Of a stretch of 9,150 bases of DNA, positions 1 through 5,752 are shown piece by piece. The DNA comes from Deltaproteobacteria bacterium. GTDB lineage: Bacteria; Desulfobacterota; DSM-4660; Desulfatiglandales; HGW-15. A program made the position numbers and the translations under genes. Each line of letters starts with the position of its first letter. Within the stretch, counting starts at the first letter, position 1. The notes beneath the pieces were generated by a model. The model made no database searches. It saw only the letters and a list, made by a program, of their open reading frames with translations, and was not told the DNA's origin. The stretch spans positions 2,369,819 through 2,378,968 of the forward strand of contig CP070840.1 of assembly GCA_020342025.1 (NCBI GenBank). Direction: 5' to 3'.

Positions 1-4
1 TTTG

Positions 5-69
5 CCAGACCGTCTCTCAGGGATGTGGGCCGCATAAGAGAATTGTCTTCGGTCTAAACCAGATCGTCT
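5..69. repeat. Imperfect direct repeat pair, possible integrase arm sites
   Basis: CCAGACCGTCT (5-15) recurs as CCAGATCGTCT (59-69), 10 of 11 bases identical and 54 bases apart start to start. The interval also carries an inverted pair AGACCG (7-12) / CGGTCT (50-55). Short direct repeats flanking an integrase gene are the usual form of arm-type binding sites, but that role is only inferred. Confidence 0.35.
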
Positions 70-122
70 ATTTTTTTTCATGTTTATCTCGTTACTGAAG
101 GAAAATAAAACGCTCATAATAT

Positions 123-140
123 ACATTAATAAGTTAATGT
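123..140. repeat. Perfect inverted repeat upstream of integrase
   Basis: ACATTAA-TAAG-TTAATGT: 7-base arms with a 4-base centre, about 150 bases before the integrase start. It overlaps the approach to the TATAAT hexamer at 142-147, so it could be an operator. In sequence this AT-rich, chance palindromes are common. Confidence 0.35.
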
Positions 141-215
141 TTATAATTGTAATTTCAAGCAAAATAATAGATAAGTGATGGGGTTTAAGTTGTCATGGAA
201 TAAGAAAAATAAAAA

Positions 216-233
216 AACTAAGCTTATTTAGTT
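216..233. repeat. Second inverted repeat upstream of integrase
   Basis: AACTAA-GCTTAT-TTAGTT: perfect 6-base arms with a 6-base centre, 57 bases before the integrase start codon. It may be an operator or a transcript hairpin. It is not followed by a U run, so it is not a terminator on the plus strand. Confidence 0.3.
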
Positions 234-277
234 AAATATAAATTGTTAAGAAAGTTAAGAAAATTAGTGAATCTAAG

Positions 278-285
278 AAAGGAGG
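278..285 (+). promoter_or_regulatory. Strong ribosome binding site fixing the integrase start
   Basis: AAAGGAGG lies 5 bases before the ATG at 291. The same frame has an earlier ATG at 243, but no Shine-Dalgarno sequence precedes it and the extra 16 residues are lysine/leucine-rich with no family resemblance. The start at 291 is therefore preferred. Confidence 0.85.
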
Positions 286-290
286 CTAAC

Positions 291-1481
291 ATGGCAATCT
301 TAGCGGAGTGCCCGGTGTGCCGCAGGAAGCAGGCAGCACAAAACAGGGTGTGTTCTTGTGGCGAGGATCTGGTTAAGGCGAAACGATCCAAGCGGGTCAA
401 GTATTGGATCAATTACAGGATGCCCGATGGAAAACAGAAGAGGGAATCCGTGGACGCCTTTGACGATCTGGATGGGTTTTCCATAGAGGATGCGCACAAG
501 GCCCTTAGCAAGAGGGTAGTGCAGAAGGCGGAAAAACGTCTCATGGATGTGAAACCTGAGTTCAAGACTACCTTCCAGGAGCTCTCGGAGTGGTATCTGG
601 ATCTCGAGAAGGTGAAGGCACTAGTTTCCTACAAGACGATCAGGGGCAAGCTGGAAAAGTTCAATCAGCAGTTCGGCAAAAAAATAGTGGGCAATGTCAA
701 ACTGGCCGACCTGGAGAACTACCAGGCGAGGTTGAAAAAGCAGGGATTGAAGCCTAAGACCATTGACGATGATATCAGCTATGTCAAGACCATGATCATC
801 AAGGCCTTTGACAATGACCTGGTAGGGGGGGACGTCCTAAAGGCTTTCCAGAGAGTCAAGCGCTTTCTCAAAGGCCATGCTAATGCGAGGGGCAGGGTAT
901 TGAGCAAGGATGAATATGAGGCCCTGCTGCAAAACTCGGTCAAGCATCTGAAAGACCTTCTCGTCATGGGCTACTGGACCGGGATGAGGAAGGGAGAGAT
1001 CCTCAACCTCACATGGGATAAAGTGGATCTCAAGGAGAGGATGATCCGCCTGGAGGATGAGGACACCAAGGAGGGGAAGGCAAAGACTGTCCCCATTGGA
1101 GATAAGGTTTATGACCTCCTGGGCAGGATCCCGAGGGCGCTGCATGATTCTCATGTATTCCTATACTGTGGAAGGCCTATCAGGAATCGTTTTGAGACCG
1201 GCTTAAAGAGGGCATGCAGAAAGTCGGGTATAGCATGGGGCAGGGAAGTGAAGGGCGGTTTCATCTATCACGATCTCAGACACACTTTTATTACCGATAT
1301 GCGAAAGGCGGGCGTTGACAGGGACGTGAGAGCGGCCATTGTGGGGCATGCCATCAAGGATATGCAAGGCCGTTACGATGAGGTTGACGACCAGGACAAA
1401 TTACTCGCCATCAGACAGCTTGAATCCTACCGCTTTGGTAGTGTTGACCAAAGTGTTGACCAAGCGACCCATCCGAAATAA
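291..1481 (+). CDS. int: Tyrosine recombinase / integrase with N-terminal zinc-ribbon-like motif
   Basis: This is a 396-residue site-specific recombinase of the phage-integrase family. It should cut and rejoin DNA at the attachment site in the adjacent tRNA-Sec gene. Residues 1-24 hold C8-x2-C11 and C21-x-C23, a zinc-ribbon-like pair. Residues 36-60 resemble the arm-binding region (WINYRMPDGKQKRE). Residues about 90-195 fit the SAM-like core-binding domain, and 200-385 the catalytic domain. Visible catalytic residues are R233 (TGMRKGEILNL), a beta-hairpin lysine (K260 or close by), H327 and R330 (HDLRH), H353 (GHA) and the nucleophile Y362 (RYDEV). All catalytic positions are present, so it looks intact. 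The C-terminus carries a 12-base tandem duplication giving SVDQSVDQ. The gene runs towards the 3' end of selC and stops 37 bases before it, the usual position for an integrase at an island edge. Confidence 0.93.
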   Translation: MAILAECPVCRRKQAAQNRVCSCGEDLVKAKRSKRVKYWINYRMPDGKQKRESVDAFDDLDGFSIEDAHKALSKRVVQKAEKRLMDVKPEFKTTFQELSEWYLDLEKVKALVSYKTIRGKLEKFNQQFGKKIVGNVKLADLENYQARLKKQGLKPKTIDDDISYVKTMIIKAFDNDLVGGDVLKAFQRVKRFLKGHANARGRVLSKDEYEALLQNSVKHLKDLLVMGYWTGMRKGEILNLTWDKVDLKERMIRLEDEDTKEGKAKTVPIGDKVYDLLGRIPRALHDSHVFLYCGRPIRNRFETGLKRACRKSGIAWGREVKGGFIYHDLRHTFITDMRKAGVDRDVRAAIVGHAIKDMQGRYDEVDDQDKLLAIRQLESYRFGSVDQSVDQATHPK

Positions 1482-1513
1482 AAAACCCCACAAACTCAAT
1501 AGCTTACGGGGTT
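1480..1513 (-). terminator. Rho-independent terminator downstream of selC
   Basis: Read on the minus strand, a stem AACCCC (1508-1513) pairs with GGGGTT (1484-1489) across an 18-base loop and runs straight into six T residues (1480-1485). It starts 6 bases beyond the encoded CCA of the tRNA, so it should end selC transcription. The plus strand lacks a U run after the hairpin, so it is not a good integrase terminator. It lies on the element side of the presumed attachment site. Confidence 0.65.
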
Positions 1514-1518
1514 AAAAT

Positions 1519-1550
1519 TGGCGGAAGTGCATGGGAATCGAACCCACCTG
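1519..1550. other. Presumed attachment-site core (3' end of selC)
   Basis: The 3' part of the tRNA-Sec gene (CCA, acceptor and T arm) faces the integrase. Integrases of this family commonly recombine within the 3' half of a tRNA gene and rebuild it from the element's own copy. The exact core cannot be defined, because the second copy at the far end of the element lies left of position 1. No duplicate of this stretch was found within 1-290. Confidence 0.5.
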
Positions 1551-1616
1551 CCAGGGTTTTAGCCCGGCACACCGGATTTGAAGTCCGGGAGCCCCACCAG
1601 TGAGCTATCCACTTCC
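1519..1616 (-). tRNA. selC: tRNA-Sec (anticodon UCA)
   Basis: Selenocysteine tRNA, which delivers Sec to in-frame UGA codons with SelB after charging with serine and conversion by SelA. On the minus strand the gene starts GGAAGTGG and ends CACTTCC-G-CCA, with the CCA encoded. The anticodon stem CCGGA/TCCGG holds the loop CTTCAAA, giving anticodon TCA (plus-strand 1579-1581). The long variable arm (TGCCGGG against CCTGGCA, 7 pairs with one G-T) and a T loop TTCGATT in GTGGG/CCCAT are typical of tRNA-Sec. The total is 98 bases including CCA. Seven acceptor pairs are clear; the eighth pair expected in bacterial tRNA-Sec would be G-G here. It implies that the organism makes selenoproteins; none of the coding regions in the window shows an internal UGA. 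Confidence 0.95.
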
Positions 1617-1644
1617 TCAATGTTGTAAGTGCTATGTGGGAAGA

Positions 1645-1673
1645 ATCTTAAACGGCGAAACAGACCGTGTCAA
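1645..1673 (-). promoter_or_regulatory. Sigma-70-type promoter of selC
   Basis: On the minus strand, TTGACA (1668-1673, perfect -35) is followed after exactly 17 bases by TAAGAT (1645-1650, 4 of 6 matches to TATAAT). Initiation about 7 bases downstream would leave a leader of roughly 20 bases before the tRNA 5' end at 1616. The rest of the gap 1617-1775 shows no gene. Confidence 0.75.
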
Positions 1674-1775
1674 CTGCATAAACCCATGTGACAGAATATA
1701 CGTTTTGGTATTTACCCATAAGATCTTCGTTCCCGAGACGCAGATCACCTAACAGAGCCTTATGGATCCGGAAGG

Positions 1776-2891
1776 TCAAGATAGGTGTTCCATAATGATA
1801 TTCAGGATTCTACGGAGGGGCTCGGCAGCGCCCCACAGGAGCTGATCTCCACATGAAAATGCAGCCACATACTCTGGGCCAAATAGCATTTTTCGAATTC
1901 TACCCACGGGAACGGTGAGTGTACCACTCACTGCCGCGGGGGTCAGATTCTCAATGGTCGATTGCTTATTGTTGGGCACAAGCTTTACCCACTCGTTCCC
2001 CTTCTCAACCATCTCAGAAATCTCCTCCAGGGGGATATCCTTGTCAAGTTTGATGGTAAACCCCTGGCTGTGACAGCGCATCGCACCTACCCGCACGCAC
2101 AAGCCATCCACTGGGATCGGTCTCTTTGGCTGTAAAATCTTATTTGATTCCACAAACCCCTTCCATTCCTCCTTGGTTTGCCCGGATTCCATGGCTGAAT
2201 CGATCCAGGGAATCAGACTGGCGGCCAGCGGCACCCCGAAATTGTCCATGGGTAACGAGGCGCTACGCAGTTCTTTGGTTATGATGGCATCTATCTGGAT
2301 GGCCGTGGAGGCTGGATCAGCGAGCGACTTTCTTGCCGCATCCCCAAGAACGGACATTTGGGCCATCAACTCAATCATGTTCTTCGCTCCCGCCCCCGAG
2401 GCCGCTTGGTAGGTCATGGAGGATATCCATTCCACGTGATCAGCGGCAAAGAGCCCTGAGAGGGCCAAGAGCATCAGACTTACGGTGCAATTACCCCCGA
2501 TATAGGTCTTTACGCCTGACGAGAGCCCAGAATCGATCACAGAGCGATTCACGGGATCAAGCACAATGATGCTGTCATCCTCCATCCTGAGAGCAGATGC
2601 GGAGTCTATCCAGTATCCCGTCCAACCCTTCTTGCGTATTTCAGGATAGACTTTCTTGGTATAGTCGCCTCCCTGGCAGGTGACCACAATATCCTGTTCA
2701 GAGAGAAGCCGGACGTCAAAGGCGTCTTGTAAAGGGGGAATGTCCAGTCCGATATCAGGGCCTTTTCCGCCCACGTTGGACGTGGTAAAAAAGGTGGGTT
2801 CAGAGCCTCCAAAATCCTGTTCTGCGAGCATCCGTTCCATAAGAACGGAACCAACCATCCCTCTCCATCCCACGAAGCCGATCCTAAGCAT
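1776..2891 (-). CDS. asd: Aspartate-semialdehyde dehydrogenase
   Basis: Catalyses NADPH-dependent reduction of aspartyl phosphate to aspartate semialdehyde, the branch point to lysine/diaminopimelate, threonine and methionine, in the cytoplasm. The 371-residue protein is of the E. coli type and close to that enzyme's length. It has the NADP-binding loop GWRGMVGSVL (8-17), the catalytic cysteine C135 in GGNCTVSLM, Q162 in YQAASGAGA, E241, R267 in CVRVGA and H274 in RCHSQ. These positions match the E. coli numbering as I remember it. The C-terminus GDQLLWGAAEPLRR is also characteristic. The start ATG has AAGGAG upstream on the minus strand. No other lysine or threonine genes adjoin it; it lies between the sirtuin gene and selC, all on the same strand, and has its own candidate promoter. 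Confidence 0.97.
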   Translation of the reverse strand: MLRIGFVGWRGMVGSVLMERMLAEQDFGGSEPTFFTTSNVGGKGPDIGLDIPPLQDAFDVRLLSEQDIVVTCQGGDYTKKVYPEIRKKGWTGYWIDSASALRMEDDSIIVLDPVNRSVIDSGLSSGVKTYIGGNCTVSLMLLALSGLFAADHVEWISSMTYQAASGAGAKNMIELMAQMSVLGDAARKSLADPASTAIQIDAIITKELRSASLPMDNFGVPLAASLIPWIDSAMESGQTKEEWKGFVESNKILQPKRPIPVDGLCVRVGAMRCHSQGFTIKLDKDIPLEEISEMVEKGNEWVKLVPNNKQSTIENLTPAAVSGTLTVPVGRIRKMLFGPEYVAAFSCGDQLLWGAAEPLRRILNIIMEHLS

Positions 2892-2931
2892 GGTTTTCTC
2901 CTTCCATTCAGATCTTCAGCGAAGAGATAAA

Positions 2932-2960
2932 TATATAAATATAATGGAAAAATGTTTCAA
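2932..2960 (-). promoter_or_regulatory. Candidate promoter of asd
   Basis: On the minus strand, TTGAAA (2955-2960) is followed after 17 bases by TATATA (2932-2937), with an alternative TATATT slightly further on. It sits about 40 bases before the asd start in an AT-rich gap. It suggests asd can be transcribed independently of the upstream sirtuin gene. Confidence 0.45.
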
Positions 2961-2996
2961 GAGAAAAGATAAAATCGGCTTGGAACAGGCCAAAGG

Positions 2997-3009
2997 CGGG
3001 CAATGCCCG
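2997..3009. repeat. Short perfect hairpin just after the sirtuin stop codon
   Basis: CGGGC-AAT-GCCCG forms 5 GC pairs with a 3-base loop, beginning 1 base after the sirtuin stop (minus strand). No U run follows directly, so it is at best a weak or factor-dependent terminator, or an mRNA 3'-end stabiliser. Confidence 0.4.
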
Positions 3010-3010
3010 T

Positions 3011-3772
3011 TCAATGCCGAACCGTTTCCATGATCTGCCCCAGGGTTTTGGCCACCGAATCGTGGATGGTAAGAACCGCACGGGGATCAAGGGGTGTCTC
3101 ATCCCGATTAATGATCATCAATTTTGCACCCGTTTCAACGGCTTGGATCGGGACTGATGCGGCAGGATAGACCACCAGCGATGAACCCAAAACGATGCAC
3201 AGATCACAGTTACGTGCATGCATGAGGGACTGCGCCATTTTGTCCTCAGGCATGGCCTGGCCAAAAGAGATGGTATCCGGTTTGAGGATGCCAGAACAAT
3301 CGTCGCAATAGGGGACTTTAACACCCGATCTCAGGCGTTCTTCAATATCATCCCTGTCGTAGGCCTTTTTGCAACTCAAACAAGAGACAGAGAAGGTGGT
3401 GCCGTGAATCTCTATGATCTTGTGCGGTGAATTTCCTGCCTTGTGGTGCAAACGGTCAACGTTCTGAGTCACAATGGCCAGCAGTTTTCCTGTCCTTTCC
3501 AGTTCTACAAGGGCCAGATGTGCCCGGTTGGGGAGCGCATCTTTCATCATTTGGTAGAACTCTGAACTCATTTTCCAATATTTCTCCCTGGTCTTTTCAT
3601 CCGAGACGATCTTCTGAAAGTAGAAGTCCGAAGGGTCATATCTGTCCCATATCCCTCCTGGACTCCTGAAGTCAGGTATCCCGGATTCTGTACTAAGTCC
3701 AGCCCCAGCAAAAACTAAAATCTTTTCCGACTCGCGTACAAGCTCAACCCCTCTGGCGACTAACGGATCCAT
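3011..3772 (-). CDS. cobB: NAD-dependent protein deacetylase (sirtuin)
   Basis: Removes acetyl groups from protein lysines using NAD+, giving nicotinamide and O-acetyl-ADP-ribose; cytoplasmic. The 253 residues cover one complete Sir2 domain: GAGLSTESGIPDFRS (23-37), TQNVDRLH (102-109), catalytic H123 in EIHG, zinc ligands C131, C134, C156 and C159, GSSLVVYPA (196-204) and INRDETPLD (221-229). The pattern PYCDDCSGILKPDTISFG and the GSSLVVYPA block resemble the Thermotoga maritima Sir2 (class U). At the position of the class III desuccinylase Tyr/Arg pair the sequence reads Y73-Q-M-M76, so the arginine is missing and deacetylation is more likely than desuccinylation (inference). The start at 3772 follows GGGAGG. 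It lies 71 bases downstream of the hydrolase gene on the same strand, possibly in one transcript. Confidence 0.94.
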   Translation of the reverse strand: MDPLVARGVELVRESEKILVFAGAGLSTESGIPDFRSPGGIWDRYDPSDFYFQKIVSDEKTREKYWKMSSEFYQMMKDALPNRAHLALVELERTGKLLAIVTQNVDRLHHKAGNSPHKIIEIHGTTFSVSCLSCKKAYDRDDIEERLRSGVKVPYCDDCSGILKPDTISFGQAMPEDKMAQSLMHARNCDLCIVLGSSLVVYPAASVPIQAVETGAKLMIINRDETPLDPRAVLTIHDSVAKTLGQIMETVRH

Positions 3773-3843
3773 AAAGACCTCCCGTCCATCTCTTGGCCAA
3801 TGTTCTACACTTTTGATAGGTGGTTCTCAAGAAATAGGTTGGC

Positions 3844-4428
3844 TCAATAGGCCTGGCTCATTCTAAAAAAAGGGTTGGTGAGACGCTCTCTGCCAATGGT
3901 GGTTGCCGGTCCGTGCCCGGGGTAGACCCTTATATCGTCCCCCAGGGGAAAAATCTTTTGGATGACACCTTCAATGAGTTGCTGATGGTTCCCTCCCGTG
4001 AAGTCGGTTCTTCCTATGGAACCAGCAAAGAGTGTGTCCCCTGTAAACACAGCCCCAGGGGCATAAAAACAGATCCCGCCCGGGGAGTGACCAGGGGTGT
4101 GGATAGCCGAGATCGAGTAGCGGCCCACCTCTATTTCCTGACCATCTTGGAGATGACCGTCCGGTGGGAAATTCAGGGCAGGGGCATCGAGGGAATGAAT
4201 GAGAACAGGTGCTTTGGTTATATCCCTAAGCTCTTTCGCAGCCCCTATGTGATCAATATGGCCATGGGTGATAAGGATCTGCCGGATTTTCAGGCCGTTA
4301 CGAGATATCTCCTCTACAATACGGAGCACCTCTCCCCCAGGATCAATGACCAATCCCTCACTTGTTTTGTCGCATCCCATAATGTAACAATTGGCCTGAT
4401 ATAGACCAACGGCCATTTTTCTTAACAT
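3844..4428 (-). CDS. Metallo-beta-lactamase-fold hydrolase, glyoxalase II-like
   Basis: The product is a 194-residue soluble enzyme of the small YcbL/glyoxalase-II-like group. It probably hydrolyses a thioester such as a hydroxyacylglutathione, though the substrate cannot be read from sequence. Metal ligands are all present: THGHIDH (54-60), H114 in TPGHSPGG, D131 in FTGDTLF and H172 in YPGHG. The N-terminal MAVGLYQANCYIMG is the usual first strand. The frame stays open up to an ATG at 4500, but a TTGACA/TATTTT promoter lies at 4481-4508, over that codon. A GGAG 9 bases upstream supports ATG 4428, and the extra 24 residues have no family resemblance. It is divergent from the diiron-protein operon and lies upstream of the sirtuin gene. 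Confidence 0.9.
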   Translation of the reverse strand: MLRKMAVGLYQANCYIMGCDKTSEGLVIDPGGEVLRIVEEISRNGLKIRQILITHGHIDHIGAAKELRDITKAPVLIHSLDAPALNFPPDGHLQDGQEIEVGRYSISAIHTPGHSPGGICFYAPGAVFTGDTLFAGSIGRTDFTGGNHQQLIEGVIQKIFPLGDDIRVYPGHGPATTIGRERLTNPFFRMSQAY

Positions 4429-4480
4429 TTTCACAAACTCCAGACACTCACATTCTAAATGAAAACTCAACTTAGTAGAA

Positions 4481-4508
4481 AAAATAAACTCTAACTTCAT
4501 ATTGTCAA
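4481..4508 (-). promoter_or_regulatory. Promoter of the hydrolase gene, deciding its start
   Basis: On the minus strand, TTGACA (4503-4508) is followed after 16 bases by TATTTT (4481-4486). Transcription would begin near 4474, downstream of the ATG at 4500, so translation should begin at 4428. This may drive the hydrolase-sirtuin pair. Confidence 0.55.
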
Positions 4509-4549
4509 TCCATGCTCCGCCTATAAGCGCTCAAACTATCGGGCCTATT

Positions 4550-4565
4550 CATTTTATGAAAAATG
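4550..4565. promoter_or_regulatory. Palindrome in the divergent intergenic region, possible operator
   Basis: CATTTTATGAAAAATG is a perfect palindrome (arms CATTTT/AAAATG, 4-base centre), overlapped by TTCAT-TTT-ATGAA at 4548-4560. It directly precedes a TATTAA box at 4566-4571, in front of the diiron-protein gene. The position fits a repressor site of a redox- or metal-responsive regulator, but it does not match the Fur or PerR consensus that I know. Confidence 0.35.
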
Positions 4566-4651
4566 TATTAAGGTGATTTTTGGTGAGTCGCGATGGGGTT
4601 TCTCATGGGATTCTGGTTGGGTGAGTTATTTCCAGAAAGGAAGATTTGAGC

Positions 4652-5152
4652 ATGTTTTCCGTGAGGGAAATTCTTGATCTGGCCATTCAAGTAGAAAAGA
4701 ATGGGGAGCAGTATTATAGAGATGCGATGCAAAAGATCTCCAATCCTTCCCTCCGGTCGATGCTTGAATGGTTGGCGGATCAGGAGGGAAAACACCAGAG
4801 TTGGTTCTCTGAAAGAAAAGAAAGGCTGGATACGGATGGGGATGACCTGGAAATGGAGGCGATGGGCAGCTCTATCCTGCAGGGTATCCTGGGGGATCAG
4901 AGTTTTTCTCTAAAAGAGGCAGATCTGTCCAAAATAGATGGCGTGGAAGCGCTTATTCAACTTGCCGTCGAATTTGAGAAAGACAGTATCCTTTTTTATG
5001 AGATGATCGGATCATTTATCGAGGATACCGAAATCTCAGACAAGCTCAATGAGATCATCGCAGAGGAAAACCATCATATCGAGCTTCTGGAGGACTTCCA
5101 AGACACGGAGGGGACCTCCCTCGAAGAGGGGGGGGAAGGGAGGTGTGATTAA
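4652..5152 (+). CDS. Rubrerythrin-like (ferritin-family) diiron protein
   Basis: The product has 166 residues and two similar helical halves, as in the rubrerythrin/ferritin-like four-helix bundle. Half one has E15-x6-Y22 and E45-x2-H48 (DQEGKH); half two has E109-x6-Y116 and E139-x2-H142 (EENHH). Together these are the expected diiron ligands. No C-terminal rubredoxin domain is present: the tail after about 150 is acidic and glycine-rich with a single cysteine, so electrons would have to come from a separate donor. Rubrerythrin relatives usually reduce peroxide or handle iron in anaerobes; which applies here is not shown. AAGGA lies 10 bases before the ATG at 4652; a TTG at 4646 in the same frame is too close to it. 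First gene of a three-gene operon, 4 bases before the next start. Confidence 0.88.
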   Translation: MFSVREILDLAIQVEKNGEQYYRDAMQKISNPSLRSMLEWLADQEGKHQSWFSERKERLDTDGDDLEMEAMGSSILQGILGDQSFSLKEADLSKIDGVEALIQLAVEFEKDSILFYEMIGSFIEDTEISDKLNEIIAEENHHIELLEDFQDTEGTSLEEGGEGRCD

Positions 5153-5156
5153 ACAG

Positions 5157-5738
5157 ATGTCAGAATACCATGACGTGACGTGTCGTTATTTCAAACAACC
5201 TGGACCGAAGAACACAGAAAGGGTCCTTGAGGCCGTTTCCCGGCGGGCAAGAGAACTGGGGATAAGAAAGGTGGTCGTGGCGACTTGCAGTGGGGAGACG
5301 GCCGTCAGAGCCCTAGAGATCCTTGATCCTGAGCTAAAGATCATTGCCGTGACCCATGTGACTGGCTTCAGGGAACCCAACCACCAGGAACTGCCTGGGG
5401 ATGTGCGCCAGGAATTGGAATCCAAAGGGGTCACTGTTCTGACCTGCCAGCATGCCTTTGGAGGCATTGGTCGGGCGGTCAGAAACAAGCTTTCCACCTA
5501 TCAGGTGGATGAAATTGTTGCCTACACCTTGAGAACCTTCGGTCAGGGGACCAAAGTGGCTATTGAATTGACCATGATGGCGACTGATGCGGGCCTCATC
5601 CGAACCGATGAAGATGTGATATCTGTGGGAGGAACGGGGAGAGGGGCCGATAGTGCTCTGGTGCTTCGACCCGCCAATAGCTTCAACTTTTTCGATCTAA
5701 AGGTCAAAGAGATAGTCTGCAAACCAGCCGTTGGTTGA
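5157..5738 (+). CDS. Stand-alone pyruvate kinase alpha/beta-domain protein (AF0103-like)
   Basis: The 193 residues correspond to the C-terminal allosteric domain of pyruvate kinase alone, without the catalytic barrel. It closely resembles my recollection of Archaeoglobus AF0103, a structural-genomics protein of unknown function. Marks are the ATCSGETA loop (42-49), THVTGFREPN (66-75), QHAFGGIGRA (98-107), TFGQGTKVAIELTMMATDAG (127-146), GGTGRGADSALVLRP (158-172) and NFFD (177-180). In pyruvate kinase the equivalents of the SGETA and GTG regions bind sugar-phosphate effectors, so a ligand-binding role is plausible but unproven. The ATG at 5157 is 13 bases after GGGAGG; a GTG at 5145 is only 1 base after it, so neither spacing is ideal. 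It sits between the diiron protein and the aminopeptidase, evidently co-transcribed. Confidence 0.87.
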   Translation: MSEYHDVTCRYFKQPGPKNTERVLEAVSRRARELGIRKVVVATCSGETAVRALEILDPELKIIAVTHVTGFREPNHQELPGDVRQELESKGVTVLTCQHAFGGIGRAVRNKLSTYQVDEIVAYTLRTFGQGTKVAIELTMMATDAGLIRTDEDVISVGGTGRGADSALVLRPANSFNFFDLKVKEIVCKPAVG

Positions 5739-5752
5739 GGGGGTGATTTCCC

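Larger units (their letters stand above)
1..290. other. AT-rich leader of the integrase gene, island side
   Basis: No credible gene is visible here. The stretch from about 60 to 280 is much richer in A and T than the rest of the window, as is usual for the end of an integrated element. It holds a near-repeat pair (5-15 and 59-69), an oligo-T run (71-78), two perfect short inverted repeats (123-140 and 216-233) and a TATAAT hexamer at 142-147 with no good -35 partner. By analogy with other tyrosine-recombinase elements these could be integrase arm sites, an excisionase or repressor site, or the int promoter; the sequence does not say which. Confidence 0.5.

Noticed and set aside
243..290. Extension of the integrase to the ATG at 243
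   Set aside because: There is no Shine-Dalgarno sequence and the added residues are low-complexity; AAAGGAGG sits correctly before the ATG at 291.
837..1154. Open frame on the minus strand inside the integrase gene
   Set aside because: It is antisense to the conserved catalytic domain, with no ribosome binding site and no recognisable protein.
2173..2569. Open frames on the plus strand inside asd
   Set aside because: They are shadows of a highly conserved enzyme gene with all catalytic residues in the opposite frame.
3913..4404. 163-codon open frame on the plus strand opposite the hydrolase
   Set aside because: The minus-strand frame carries every metal ligand of the metallo-beta-lactamase fold; the plus-strand product has no recognisable features.
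5049..5156. Upstream part of the PK-C-like frame starting at 5049
   Set aside because: It overlaps the C-terminus of the diiron protein in another frame; conserved sequence begins only at MSEYHDVTCRYF.
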